A stretch of 64,000 nucleotides of DNA from Pseudomonas putida (lineage in GTDB: Bacteria > Pseudomonadota > Gammaproteobacteria > Pseudomonadales > Pseudomonadaceae), in NCBI RefSeq assembly GCF_004357765.1, contig NZ_SMTE01000018.1, positions 1 to 64,000 on the forward strand, given 5' to 3'. Positions 17,269-26,508 of this stretch are shown piece by piece. The notes under the pieces were generated by a model that saw only the letters and a list, made by a program, of their open reading frames with translations, ran no database searches and was not told the origin of the DNA. The position numbers and the translations under genes are program-made. How positions within the stretch are numbered: the first letter of the stretch is position 1; the number at the start of each line of letters is the position of its first letter.

Positions 17269-18876
17269 ATGCTACGAATCACCGAACTGAAGCTGCCCCT
17301 GGACCATCCCGACGAGGCGCTGCGCGAAGCCATCGTCGAGCGCCTTGGGATCCGCGACGAGCAACTGCTCGGCTTCACCCTGTTCAAGCGCAGCTACGAT
17401 GCGCGCAAGAAGAACAGTGAGCTGCTGTTCATCTACACCATCGATCTCGAAACCAGCAACGAAGCCGAACTGCTGCGTAAGTTCGAAGGCGATCGCAACA
17501 TCAGCGTCGCTCCGGACACCCGCTACAAGTTCGTCGGTCAGGCGCCTGAAAACCTCCAGCAACGCCCGATCGTGGTCGGTTTCGGACCCTGCGGCATCTT
17601 CGCCGGGCTACTGCTGGCGCAAATGGGCTTCAAGCCGATCATCCTCGAACGCGGCAAGGAAGTGCGCCAGCGTACCAAGGACACCTGGGGCCTGTGGCGC
17701 AAGAGCGTGCTCAACCCCGAGTCCAACGTGCAGTTCGGCGAAGGCGGTGCCGGTACTTTCTCCGACGGCAAGCTGTACAGCCAGATCAAGGATCCGCAGC
17801 ACCATGGCCGCAAGGTCCTCGAAGAGTTCGTCAAGGCCGGCGCGCCGGACGAGATCCTGTATATCAACAAGCCGCACATTGGCACCTTCCGCCTCACCGG
17901 CATGGTCGAGCAGATGCGCAAGGAAATCATCGCCCTGGGCGGCGAAGTCCGTTTCCAGGAAAAGCTCACCGACCTGCTGATCGAGGACGGCCAGCTGACC
18001 GGCGTGGTACTGGAAAGTGGCGAGCAACTGTTGTCGCGCCATGTGGTCCTGGCCCTGGGCCATAGTGCCCGCGATACCTTCCGCATGCTCCATGGCAAGG
18101 GCGTGTTCATGGAGGCCAAGCCGTTCTCCATCGGTTTCCGCATCGAGCATCCGCAAACGCTGATCGACAAGGCGCGACTGGGCAAGTATGCCGGCCACCC
18201 GAAACTCGGCGCTGCCGACTATAAACTGGTGTACCACGCCAAAAACGGTCGCTCGGTCTACAGCTTCTGCATGTGCCCAGGGGGCACCGTGGTCGCTGCG
18301 ACCAGCGAGCCGGGACGCGTGGTCACCAATGGCATGAGCCAGTACTCGCGTAACGAGCGCAACGCCAACTCCGGGATCGTCGTCGGCATCGACCCGGAAC
18401 GCGACTACCCGGGCGGGCCGTTGGCGGGGATCGAACTGCAGGAACGCCTCGAGGCTCATGCCTACGTCATGGGCGGCAGCAACTACCAGGCACCGGCGCA
18501 ACTGGTCGGCGACTTCGTTGCTGGCAAGCCGTCCACGGCGCTGGGCAGCGTCGAGCCATCGTACAAGCCGGGAGTGACCCTGGGCGACCTGGCACCGAGC
18601 CTGCCTGACTTCGCCATCGAGGCGATCCGCGAAGCGCTGCCGGCGTTCGACCGCCAGATCAAGGGTTACAACCTGCACGACGCGGTGCTGACCGGCATCG
18701 AGACGCGCACCTCCTCGCCACTGCGTATCACCCGTGGCGCGGATTACCAGAGCCTGAACCTCAAGGGGCTGTTCCCGGCGGGCGAAGGCGCTGGCTATGC
18801 CGGTGGAATCCTCTCAGCGGGTGTCGACGGCATTCGCATCGCCGAGGCCGTGGCACGGGACATGCTCGGGCTGTAA
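17269..18876 (+). CDS. FAD-dependent oxidoreductase (COG2509 family)
   Basis: A 535-residue protein. It has an N-terminal alpha/beta region (ITELKLPLDHPDEALREA), then the dinucleotide-binding motif VVGFGPCGIFAGLLLA near residue 103, a flavin-binding stretch FGEGGAGTFSDGKL, and the C-terminal signature FPAGEGAGYAGGILSAGVDGIRIAEAV. The family is annotated as NAD(FAD)-utilising dehydrogenases with no proven substrate. The start at 17269 (MLRITEL) fits the family better than the ATG at 17245, whose extra eight residues look unrelated. Cytosolic. Confidence 0.88.
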   Translation: MLRITELKLPLDHPDEALREAIVERLGIRDEQLLGFTLFKRSYDARKKNSELLFIYTIDLETSNEAELLRKFEGDRNISVAPDTRYKFVGQAPENLQQRPIVVGFGPCGIFAGLLLAQMGFKPIILERGKEVRQRTKDTWGLWRKSVLNPESNVQFGEGGAGTFSDGKLYSQIKDPQHHGRKVLEEFVKAGAPDEILYINKPHIGTFRLTGMVEQMRKEIIALGGEVRFQEKLTDLLIEDGQLTGVVLESGEQLLSRHVVLALGHSARDTFRMLHGKGVFMEAKPFSIGFRIEHPQTLIDKARLGKYAGHPKLGAADYKLVYHAKNGRSVYSFCMCPGGTVVAATSEPGRVVTNGMSQYSRNERNANSGIVVGIDPERDYPGGPLAGIELQERLEAHAYVMGGSNYQAPAQLVGDFVAGKPSTALGSVEPSYKPGVTLGDLAPSLPDFAIEAIREALPAFDRQIKGYNLHDAVLTGIETRTSSPLRITRGADYQSLNLKGLFPAGEGAGYAGGILSAGVDGIRIAEAVARDMLGL

Positions 18877-18900
18877 ATCGACGTTGCGGCTTCTGGCCCC

Positions 18901-18965
18901 TCTCGCCGGCAAGCCGGCCCCTACAGATATGATGCAATCGTTGTAGGAGCCGGCCTGCCGGCGGT
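18901..18965. repeat. Pair of inverted REP elements
   Basis: CTCGCCGGCAAGCCGGCCCC (from 18902) and GTAGGAGCCGGCCTGCCGGC (from 18943) form two facing REP units about 20 bases apart. This is the common REP type of P. putida-group genomes and lies after the oxidoreductase stop codon. Confidence 0.85.
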
Positions 18966-19076
18966 AGGGACGTCGACAACATCAGTAAATGTCCACCCAA
19001 CTTCCGCAACTCTCCCCCTCTCCGTCCAACTGCATCTAGGCTTGCCTGAGGCCTGACCCGCCTTGCCCACCCACTC

Positions 19077-20270
19077 ATGGAGAGCATATTGCCCGTGCGT
19101 AGCCTCCTCACCCGCTTCTTCCGGCTCGAAGCCGCCAGTGGTTTGCTGCTGATCGCTGCGGCGGTGCTCGCCCTGATCATCAACAATTCACCGCTTTCCC
19201 CGGTGTATGGCGCCCTGCTCGATATTCCGGTGGCGGTCCAGGTCGGCGCTCTGGAGATCGCCAAGCCCTTGTTGCTGTGGATCAACGACGGTCTGATGGC
19301 CCTGTTCTTCCTGCTCATCGGCCTCGAGGTCAAGCGCGAGGTGCTTGATGGCCGGCTGTCAAAACCTTCCCAGGTCATCCTCCCCGCCACCGCCGCGCTG
19401 GGCGGCATGGTGGTACCGGCGCTGATCTACTGGTTCATCAATCGCGACAACCCGGCAGCGGTGGCCGGCTGGGCGATTCCCACCGCGACCGACATCGCCT
19501 TCGCCCTCGGGGTGCTGGCCTTGCTCGGTAAACGGGTGCCGGTGTCACTGAAGCTGTTTCTCATGACCCTGGCGATCATCGACGACCTGGGGGCGATCAT
19601 CGTTATCGCGCTGTTCTATTCCGATACCCTCTCAAGTGCGTCGCTGATGCTGGCCGCGGCCTGCCTGGTGATATTGCTGGCAATGAACCGTTCGGGTGTG
19701 TCCAGCTTGGGGCCGTACCTGGTGGTCGGTTTGATTCTCTGGGTGTGCGTACTCAAAAGTGGCGTACACGCCACCCTCGCCGGCGTCGCCCTGGCCCTGT
19801 GCATCCCGCTGCGTACCCGACATGCCGAAGCCTCGCCACTGCTTGCACTGGAGCACGCCCTGCAACCTTGGGTGGCCTATGTGATCCTGCCGTTGTTCGC
19901 TTTCGCCAACGCTGGCGTATCGTTGGTCGGCATGAGCCTCGACAGCTTCACCCATCCCGTGACCCTGGGCATCGCCGTCGGCCTGGTGTTGGGCAAGACC
20001 GTAGGCGTATTCGGCCTCACTTGGCTGGCGGTGAAGTTGCGACTGGCGGCGCTTCCCAGCGGTGCCAGCTGGGGGCAATTGCTGGGCGTGGCGATTCTTT
20101 GCGGTATCGGCTTCACCATGAGCCTGTTCGTGGGTTCATTGGCCTTCGAACCGGGCAGCAGTGCCTATGCTGGCATGGACCGCATGGGCATCCTGACCGG
20201 CTCGTTCTTTGCCGCGCTGATCGGCTACGGTGTCACGGCGATGGCCAGCGGCAAGCCCGATACAGACTGA
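19077..20270 (+). CDS. nhaA: Na+/H+ antiporter NhaA
   Basis: A 397-residue membrane protein of the NhaA family, which exchanges external H+ for internal Na+ or Li+ in the inner membrane. Seen: the N-terminal [45 protein letters not shown], and the ion-site pair in [15 protein letters not shown] (the two Asp equivalent to D163/D164). About 11-12 helices; full length. The start is uncertain: ATG at 19077 has no ribosome site, while an in-frame TTG at 19089 has GGAG six bases upstream. Monocistronic. Confidence 0.95.
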   Translation: MESILPVRSLLTRFFRLEAASGLLLIAAAVLALIINNSPLSPVYGALLDIPVAVQVGALEIAKPLLLWINDGLMALFFLLIGLEVKREVLDGRLSKPSQVILPATAALGGMVVPALIYWFINRDNPAAVAGWAIPTATDIAFALGVLALLGKRVPVSLKLFLMTLAIIDDLGAIIVIALFYSDTLSSASLMLAAACLVILLAMNRSGVSSLGPYLVVGLILWVCVLKSGVHATLAGVALALCIPLRTRHAEASPLLALEHALQPWVAYVILPLFAFANAGVSLVGMSLDSFTHPVTLGIAVGLVLGKTVGVFGLTWLAVKLRLAALPSGASWGQLLGVAILCGIGFTMSLFVGSLAFEPGSSAYAGMDRMGILTGSFFAALIGYGVTAMASGKPDTD

Positions 20271-20299
20271 TGGTTCCAGGTTGGTACAGGTGTTCACAC

Positions 20300-20332
20300 G
20301 CGGCGCTCGATCTTACAGGCGCCAAATACCTT
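20300..20332 (-). repeat. Dispersed 33-bp repeat, copy 2 (inverted)
   Basis: The reverse complement matches 16323-16355 with two mismatches (31 of 33). It lies between the nhaA stop and the terminator. Confidence 0.75.
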
Positions 20333-20344
20333 AAGGCAGGCATT

Positions 20345-20380
20345 AAAAAACCCCGACAGGCCAAGCCAATCGGGGTTTTT
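20345..20380. terminator. Bidirectional terminator between nhaA and the SlyB-like gene
   Basis: AAAAAACCCCGA and TCGGGGTTTTTT form a 12-bp stem. There is a T-tract on both strands, so it can stop transcription from nhaA and from the convergent lipoprotein gene. Confidence 0.88.
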
Positions 20381-20395
20381 TCTTGCCTGCCGCGA

Positions 20396-20860
20396 TCAGT
20401 GGGAGACGCGGCTGGTGCCATCCACGGTCATGATGCGCACGCGATCGCCAACACGGAAGATTTCATTCTCCTGTACCGCCTGGACATAGGCGCGCATGCT
20501 GCCGTCGTCTTCGCGGACGGTGATCTCGACACCCTGGGTGCGGGTGAGGCCCTCTTCGGCAGCGGAGCCTGCCAAGCCGCCTGCAACGGCACCGATGACC
20601 GCAGCCACGATACTGCCGCGACCGCCACCGATGGCGCTACCGGCTACACCACCGACCACGGCGCCGGCGCCACCGCCGATCGGGGTCTTGGTGCCTTCGA
20701 TCTTGACCGGGCGCAGGGATTCGATGGTACCCATGCGCACGGTCTGCACGCGACGGGCCTCATCACGAGAGTAGCTGTCGCCAGACAGGTTAGAGGCACA
20801 GCCTCCCAGCAACAACGACATGGCGGTGAAGCTCGCCACCAGCAAAGCGGATTTACGCAT
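20396..20860 (-). CDS. SlyB/Pcp-type glycine-zipper outer-membrane lipoprotein
   Basis: A 154-residue lipoprotein: signal MRKSALLVASFTAMSLLLGGC with Cys near residue 21. Then a conserved YSRDEARRVQTVRMGTIES element, a Gly/Ala-rich glycine zipper (GGGAGAVVGGVAGSAIGGG and IGAVAGGLAG, about residues 63-100), and a C-terminal domain with the motif VGDRVRIMT. This order is that of SlyB, an abundant outer-membrane lipoprotein linked to envelope integrity (a PhoP-controlled gene in enterics). It ends at the shared terminator with nhaA. Confidence 0.9.
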   Translation of the reverse strand: MRKSALLVASFTAMSLLLGGCASNLSGDSYSRDEARRVQTVRMGTIESLRPVKIEGTKTPIGGGAGAVVGGVAGSAIGGGRGSIVAAVIGAVAGGLAGSAAEEGLTRTQGVEITVREDDGSMRAYVQAVQENEIFRVGDRVRIMTVDGTSRVSH

Positions 20861-21043
20861 CGGGAAAGTCTCCTTGAGTCAGGTGTCCATTAGACGCCGC
20901 GGCCAGCCGGGTGTCACGAGACATACGTAACAAATTCAATTTCATTCAGCTGCGGTACAGCCCTGACTGGGCCGCACCGGTTGCCCGTAGCGTTGGACCA
21001 AGGATAGCCGCACATTGCACCATTTCGATGGTGCGGTGTGACG

Positions 21044-21691
21044 TCAGGGGGCAAGACGCTCGCGCAGCCAGCTACCGTCGACCAAGCGATAGTTCAGGCG
21101 ATCGTGCAACCGGCTCGCACGCCCTTGCCAGAATTCGATGCGCTCCGGGAGCAGACGGTAGCCGCCCCAGTGCTCGGGGCAGTGTGGCTGGGTGTCACTG
21201 AAGCGTGCTTCGGTGGCCTTGACCAACCCCTGAAGCTCCTCACGATCGGCAATCACCCGACTCTGCGGCGATGCCCAGGCGCCCAGACGGCTCCCCAACG
21301 GGCGCACCTGATAGTAATCGTCCGACTCCTTGGCAGTGACCTTCTCCACCCGCCCCTCGATTCGTACCTGACGCTCCAGTGCCGGCCAGAAAAAGGTCAT
21401 GGCGGCGAAGGGATTGGCCAGCAGTTGCTGGCCCTTGGCGCTGTCGTAATTGGTGAAGAAGGTGAAACCACGCTCATCGAGGCCTTTGAGCAGCAGCACC
21501 CGGCAATGAGGGCGCCCCTCGCCGTCGACAGTGGCGAGGGTCATGGCGTTGGCCTCCACCGGTGGCTGCTCGGTCTTCACCGCCTCGGCGAACCACTGCT
21601 GGAACAAAGCGAACGGCTCTCCCGGCGCCTGGGCTTCGGCCAGGCCATCACGGGTGTAGTCGCGGCGCATATCGGCCAGAGATTGGGTCAT
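21044..21691 (-). CDS. pdxH: Pyridoxamine 5'-phosphate oxidase
   Basis: A 215-residue enzyme of the usual PdxH length. It oxidises pyridoxine/pyridoxamine 5'-phosphate to pyridoxal 5'-phosphate using FMN and O2. Seen: [13 protein letters not shown]-binding [32 protein letters not shown], the dimer segment [12 protein letters not shown], and the C-terminal signature of [15 protein letters not shown] and RLAP. AAGGA precedes the start. The next gene on the same strand ends 18 bases upstream, so the two may share a transcript. Confidence 0.96.
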   Translation of the reverse strand: MTQSLADMRRDYTRDGLAEAQAPGEPFALFQQWFAEAVKTEQPPVEANAMTLATVDGEGRPHCRVLLLKGLDERGFTFFTNYDSAKGQQLLANPFAAMTFFWPALERQVRIEGRVEKVTAKESDDYYQVRPLGSRLGAWASPQSRVIADREELQGLVKATEARFSDTQPHCPEHWGGYRLLPERIEFWQGRASRLHDRLNYRLVDGSWLRERLAP

Positions 21692-21709
21692 GGCGCAGTT
21701 CCTTGAAAA

Positions 21710-22717
21710 TCAGTTGCTCTTCGTCGAGGTGTTGGCAGCGACCTTATTGGTCGTGGCTTTCTTAGTGGTCGCCTTGCTGGCTGTCTTGACGGGAGCGGCC
21801 TTCTTCTTGGCTGCAGTCTTGGCCGGCGCCTTGGACTTGGCGACGATCTTCTTGGCGACCGGCTTGGCGGCAGCCTTGGTGCTGGTCTTGCTCTCGACAG
21901 CCTTGGCGGCCGGTGCCTGAACCGACTGCGCCGCCACCATCGAGGCCGCGGCGTACGAACCTGGGGTCTGGTACTTGCTCAACAGCGCGACCATGGTGTT
22001 CTGTGGGGTCAGCAGCATCTCCACACGACGATTCAGGGCACGGCCCTCGGGGCTGTCGTTGGCGGCACGTGGCATTTCCGAACCCATGCCCTTGAGCATC
22101 AGGCGATCACGCTGCAAGCCGCTGAGGCGGAAGATCGCCGAGACCGAGGCGGCGCGTTCCAGGCTGAGCTTCTGGTTGGCCGCGTTGACGCCACTGCTGT
22201 CGGCATGACCGAGAATCAGGACGGCGGTCTTGCTGTCACCCTCGACGGTCTTGGCCACACGGGTGATAGGACCGAGGCTCATCGGCAACAGCATGTTCGG
22301 CCGATCCGGGTTGTAGGATCCATCCACCGGCAGCGTCACTGCCAACACATTGTCGCGGCGCTCGAGTTCCAGCTTGCTGTCCTTGATCGCCTCGCGCAAC
22401 TTGGGCTCGTACTCGTCGAGCCAAGCCTGGGTGGCTTTCTGGTCGATCTTCGGCACCGCAGCGGCCTTGGCCTGCTTGTCTTCACCGCCGAACGGCCACC
22501 ACCAGTGGCCAGCGCTCTCGGTCTTGGCCTCGGATTTCGCCTCCGTCTTGACTACCTTCTCGGTCACGGCCTCTTTCACTTCCTGGTCGGCCACCTTGTC
22601 CGAACCGAATGGCCACCAGGCAAGGCCGCCTTCCTTGGAAGCGTCCTGCGAATGGCTCGCGCAACCGGTCATGGCGGTCAGGCACAGAGCTAGAGCTAAG
22701 GTTTTGTGTGAAGACAT
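21710..22717 (-). CDS. OmpA-family lipoprotein with basic Lys/Ala-rich C-terminal tail
   Basis: A 335-residue protein. A signal with lipobox TGC (Cys near residue 19) is followed by two copies of an aromatic motif (AWWPFGSDK and WWWPFGGEDK, about residues 33-42 and 72-81). An OmpA-type peptidoglycan-binding domain follows (LILGHADSSGVNAANQKLSLERA, RALNRRVEMLLTP, about residues 165-245). The last 70 residues are almost entirely Lys, Ala, Thr, Val and Pro (for example KAAAKPVAKKIVAKSKAPAK), like histone H1 or AlgP. Such a tail after an OmpA domain is unusual. Predicted to link the outer membrane to the cell wall. Confidence 0.85.
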   Translation of the reverse strand: MSSHKTLALALCLTAMTGCASHSQDASKEGGLAWWPFGSDKVADQEVKEAVTEKVVKTEAKSEAKTESAGHWWWPFGGEDKQAKAAAVPKIDQKATQAWLDEYEPKLREAIKDSKLELERRDNVLAVTLPVDGSYNPDRPNMLLPMSLGPITRVAKTVEGDSKTAVLILGHADSSGVNAANQKLSLERAASVSAIFRLSGLQRDRLMLKGMGSEMPRAANDSPEGRALNRRVEMLLTPQNTMVALLSKYQTPGSYAAASMVAAQSVQAPAAKAVESKTSTKAAAKPVAKKIVAKSKAPAKTAAKKKAAPVKTASKATTKKATTNKVAANTSTKSN

Positions 22718-22815
22718 CAGCGATACACCATGAAAATGAAAGAAATTTTGCCCGCGCGTTCAGGCGTTGGCATTGAGAATAGTCAAAGGGCCGGGCCAAT
22801 ACCCGCATTACCCGA

Positions 22816-23976
22816 TCAAAGGCAACTGCCAAGTACCCGCACCAGCTTCTGCGCCCGCGGGTCCATCAGCACGTAAGGGCCGAGGGTGTTGACCACGAAA
22901 CCGAAGGCAACGTCATGCTCAGGGTCGGCGAAACCGACCGAACCACCGGCTCCCGGGTGCCCGAAGGCCCGTGGCCCCAAGCCGAACGTGGCATTGCCGA
23001 CCTCAGGCTGGTCGAGCATGCAACCCAGGCCGAAGCGGGTCTGGGTGAGCAAGGTGCGGTCTTGGCCGAGACTGTGCTCACGGGTCAGTTCGTCAAGCAG
23101 TTCGGACTCGAGCAGGCTACCGTCCAGCAGGCCTGCATAAAAACCTGCGAGGCTGCGGGCGTTGCCATGACCGTTGGCCGCTGGCTGCTGCATTCGGCGC
23201 CACTCGGGCTTGTTGGTGCTGGTGAGTATCGCTGGCGGATTGGTGAAGGCGCGGGTCGACAGAGCTTCGGGCTCACGCATGGTGACCTGCAGCAGACGCT
23301 GAGCCGCTGCATCCCCGGCATTGCCTTTGCCGCGGGCGATGTGGGCCACGCGATGAAACTCCTCGTCGGCCAGGCCGACATGGAAGTCCAGCCCCAGGGG
23401 ACGCGCAGTTCGGGCCACGATCGAGTCACCAGGGCCACGACCGTCGGCGCGGCGGATCAGTTCACCGATCAACCAGCCATAGGTGATGGCCGCATAACCG
23501 TGCTCGCTGCCTGGGGTCCACCAGGGCGTTTCGGCGGCCAGCGCATCCACCATGGTTTGCCAGTCATACAGGGCCTCAGCCGGCAGCAGCTCGCGAATGG
23601 CCGGCAGGCCGGCACGGTGACTGAGCAACTGGCGCAAGGTGATGGCCTGTTTTCCCGCCTGAGCGAATTCCGGCCAGTAGCGGGCCACGGGCGCATCGAG
23701 GGCCAGCTTGCCCTCGCCGACCAGCTGCAGCGCGGTAACCGCTGCGAAGGTCTTGGTACAGGAGAACAGGTTGGCGATGGTGTCGCTGTGCCAGGCCTGA
23801 TGTCCGTCCTTGTCGGCGCTGCCGGCCCACAGGTCGATCACGGTTTCGCCGCCGACCTGGATGCACAACGCCGCGCCACGCTCCTGCGGATCGTCGAACA
23901 ACTCGGCGAATGCATCACGCACCGCCTCGAACTTCAGCTCATAGTGACCCTGGATCTGCACCCGCCTGTACTCCAT
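22816..23976 (-). CDS. Serine hydrolase, class C beta-lactamase/EstB-like esterase
   Basis: A 386-residue protein of the beta-lactamase fold. The nucleophile motif is SCTK at residues 72-75, and a Tyr motif in GYAAITYGWLIGEL is near residue 180. GHPGAGGSVGFADPE near residue 345 fits the third motif of family VIII esterases. No signal peptide is seen, so it is probably a cytosolic ester or amide hydrolase rather than a true beta-lactamase. AAGG precedes the start. It is not linked by function to its neighbours. Confidence 0.87.
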   Translation of the reverse strand: MEYRRVQIQGHYELKFEAVRDAFAELFDDPQERGAALCIQVGGETVIDLWAGSADKDGHQAWHSDTIANLFSCTKTFAAVTALQLVGEGKLALDAPVARYWPEFAQAGKQAITLRQLLSHRAGLPAIRELLPAEALYDWQTMVDALAAETPWWTPGSEHGYAAITYGWLIGELIRRADGRGPGDSIVARTARPLGLDFHVGLADEEFHRVAHIARGKGNAGDAAAQRLLQVTMREPEALSTRAFTNPPAILTSTNKPEWRRMQQPAANGHGNARSLAGFYAGLLDGSLLESELLDELTREHSLGQDRTLLTQTRFGLGCMLDQPEVGNATFGLGPRAFGHPGAGGSVGFADPEHDVAFGFVVNTLGPYVLMDPRAQKLVRVLGSCL

Positions 23977-24125
23977 CCGACCTTGCTGGCAAAGGCGTGC
24001 ATTGTTTCAGTAGTTGAGGCGTTTGCAAACTGTGTCTAGCTAGAAGGTCGTCGCTGAAAAGTTCCGTAGACCACGCTTTTGCTGGCCGCCATCCGACGAT
24101 CGCGGCCAGCCGGGCATGACGCCGC

Positions 24126-26378
24126 TCAAGGTGCCGGCTTTTCCAATAGGGTGCGCAACTGGCCGAGTGTCTGCTGATTGGCTTTGCGCACCGCCTCGAC
24201 GAAGCCCCCATAAGGCACGTCGGTGATGGCTACCAAGCCTAGATGACCGTTCTCGCCATCGAGCAAACGGCCACTGGCGGGTTGGTCGAGATACTGGAAC
24301 CAATGCGCGCCGACGATCATCGGCTGCGCCAGGGCGGCCTTGAGGAAGTTGCCATAGGCCGGCCCTCGGTCCTCTTCCCGGGCAACTTCAAGCGGCCCTG
24401 GCCAGAATGGCCCACGGTCGCGAGAGCCGAACTGGAATTCGCTCACCAGCACCGGTTTGTCCAGTTCGGCCAGTCGGGTGAAATCGTAGCCATCCTCTGG
24501 CTTGAGGGTATAGAAATTGAAGCTGAGCACATCGCAGAATTCGGCACAGGCCTTGACCGCCTCCGGCGTGCTCACGGCATAGCGGCCACCCAGCAACAAA
24601 TGATTGGGGGCGTGCCACTTCAGGGCATCGGCAATGGTCTTGAAGTAGGTCTCGGCGAACACCTGCTGGAAATGCTGGAAATCACGCTCGATCTCCGGGT
24701 GCGCCGGGTCCGGCAGCGGCGCCTCGAAACCGGGGTCTTCCATCAGTTCCCAGGCCTGCAGGTCGATACCCCAGGCCTTGGACAAGCCAGCCTGGTTGCG
24801 GTACTTGTCGCGCAATTGTTTGAGAAACGCCCGCTTGGCCGGTACGTCGGTGGTCAGGCGCAATGTGCCGTAGGCCAGGCCATAGCGGGCCTTGGGGTCA
24901 TCACCGGGCGCTGCCCAAGCCAGTTCGTTGTCGGCAAAATAGCCGATCAACCAAGGATCGTCGCGATGATCGCGCGCAGCGATGGCCACGGCCCGCTCGG
25001 TGGCCATGGCAAACCGGGGATCGAAGGGATCGGGCATGCGTCCCCACCAGTCCATTCCGGTACTGATACTGGTGTAATCACCGACGATCGACAGTGGAAG
25101 GGTATAGGCCATGCGCTTGGCCTGGCCCAACACCGGTTCACTCCAGTTGCCCAAGGTATTGAAACCCCAGGCCTGCAGGCGATCGAGCGTGTGTGCCTGC
25201 CAGCGTACGCTGTCCAGCGCTGCGGGAGGGCAGGCTGCAGGTGCCTGCTCCGGGGTATCGCCTGGGCATGGTTTGGCGTATGTCCGCTGGAGGTTGGCGG
25301 CGTAGAAGTCGAACCACCGACCCTGCTTGAAGCCGCGGCCCAGTGATGAGGCGTTGCCGTCGTCGTTGTTGCCATCGCCGTAGAACGCCGCATAGGCATC
25401 GCCCTCGGCCGGCAAGCTCTGGAACATGGCCTCACGGCCCGTCACATAGGTCCGTCCGTCGCTGGCCGTGACCGCATTGACGCCCAGGGAATAGAAAGGG
25501 TGACCCTCAGGGGTCACCAGAAACCACCGCCCGTCACGCTTTTCGGTGCGGAAAAAACCCCGGCCCTCGAACGCCGGCCCAGCAAGGACACCGCCATAGG
25601 TATCCAGCGGCTGCTTGCCGCGCTCGGCCAGCCAGGCCTCCAGCTGCTGTTGCTCGCGGCTGTCCGCAGCCTTGAGCTGCTCGTCATTGACGATTTTCTC
25701 TGGCCAGCGAGCACGGGTGGATTGGCCGTAGCCGTCGATCAACCCCTGGTAGGCCGCTTTGTAGGCGAGGTCGTCATCCTGCACTCCGACCTTTTCGATC
25801 AACAGACTCTGGGCCACCTTGGGCTTGGGGATGCTCAGGCTCACCGCCACCACCTGCTTGAGGTCGACTTCCCCTGCACTGCTGGCCAACAACAGGCGTT
25901 GCCCTTCATGCACCCACGGCATCGGCGGCCCGGCGCGCATACCCTGGCTCAGGGGCGAGGTCGCCTTGAGCGGTACCATCACCGTCTGTGCAGGCCCCGC
26001 CGGCAGATCGATACGGCTGGTGAGACTGCGGCCATCACTGCCCTGTACCGTGACGTCTACCGTCAGCGCCCAATCCATGCCGCTTTGCAGGCGCAAGGTC
26101 AGAAACTGTCCACTCGACCAGTCCCAGGCGCCCTGCTGTGGGCTCAGGCGCAGGGTCGGGCGCTCGACAGGATTGAACACCACCCGGCGCAACACCTCCC
26201 CTTCGGCCGTCTGCTCCGCGTTGTATTGCGGCATCCCAGTGTTGTCGGTGGCCACATCGACCACCGAGGTCGGGCGCACGAAGCTGAACAGCATGTGATT
26301 CGCAGCCAACAATGGCGTGCTGAACGACAGACTGAGCAACAACGGCAAGGTTCGGCATGGCAGGGTGCGGCGGATCAT
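24126..26378 (-). CDS. Secreted glycoside hydrolase-like protein (beta-agarase/GH-A clan type)
   Basis: A 750-residue exported protein with signal MIRRTLPCRTLPLLLSLSFS cleaved near LLA-ANH. An N-terminal beta-sandwich-like region (about 30-200) is followed by a (beta/alpha)8 barrel. GYFADNELAW places a probable acid/base Glu at 485 and VSEFQFGSRD a probable nucleophile Glu at 647, the spacing and NE/E pattern of clan GH-A. It resembles proteins annotated as beta-agarase or GH42/GH50-like. The true substrate is unknown; an exopolysaccharide is possible. AAGGAG lies twelve bases before ATG. It stands alone, with no polysaccharide genes nearby. Confidence 0.75.
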   Translation of the reverse strand: MIRRTLPCRTLPLLLSLSFSTPLLAANHMLFSFVRPTSVVDVATDNTGMPQYNAEQTAEGEVLRRVVFNPVERPTLRLSPQQGAWDWSSGQFLTLRLQSGMDWALTVDVTVQGSDGRSLTSRIDLPAGPAQTVMVPLKATSPLSQGMRAGPPMPWVHEGQRLLLASSAGEVDLKQVVAVSLSIPKPKVAQSLLIEKVGVQDDDLAYKAAYQGLIDGYGQSTRARWPEKIVNDEQLKAADSREQQQLEAWLAERGKQPLDTYGGVLAGPAFEGRGFFRTEKRDGRWFLVTPEGHPFYSLGVNAVTASDGRTYVTGREAMFQSLPAEGDAYAAFYGDGNNDDGNASSLGRGFKQGRWFDFYAANLQRTYAKPCPGDTPEQAPAACPPAALDSVRWQAHTLDRLQAWGFNTLGNWSEPVLGQAKRMAYTLPLSIVGDYTSISTGMDWWGRMPDPFDPRFAMATERAVAIAARDHRDDPWLIGYFADNELAWAAPGDDPKARYGLAYGTLRLTTDVPAKRAFLKQLRDKYRNQAGLSKAWGIDLQAWELMEDPGFEAPLPDPAHPEIERDFQHFQQVFAETYFKTIADALKWHAPNHLLLGGRYAVSTPEAVKACAEFCDVLSFNFYTLKPEDGYDFTRLAELDKPVLVSEFQFGSRDRGPFWPGPLEVAREEDRGPAYGNFLKAALAQPMIVGAHWFQYLDQPASGRLLDGENGHLGLVAITDVPYGGFVEAVRKANQQTLGQLRTLLEKPAP

Positions 26379-26508
26379 GAGGCTGAGGTTCTCCTTCCAG
26401 GGCCTGGGATCGTGTCGCGGGACAGGGCTGTTCGACTACCGTCCCTGCAACCCATTGCGGCCTACGACTGTGTGATGGACAACACGCCAGAGAAGCAAGC
26501 TCCAGGCG

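Noticed and set aside
22915-24039. Plus-strand ORF of 374 codons opposite the serine hydrolase
   Set aside because: The minus-strand serine hydrolase has a clear SxxK motif and family sequence. The plus frame is a shadow.
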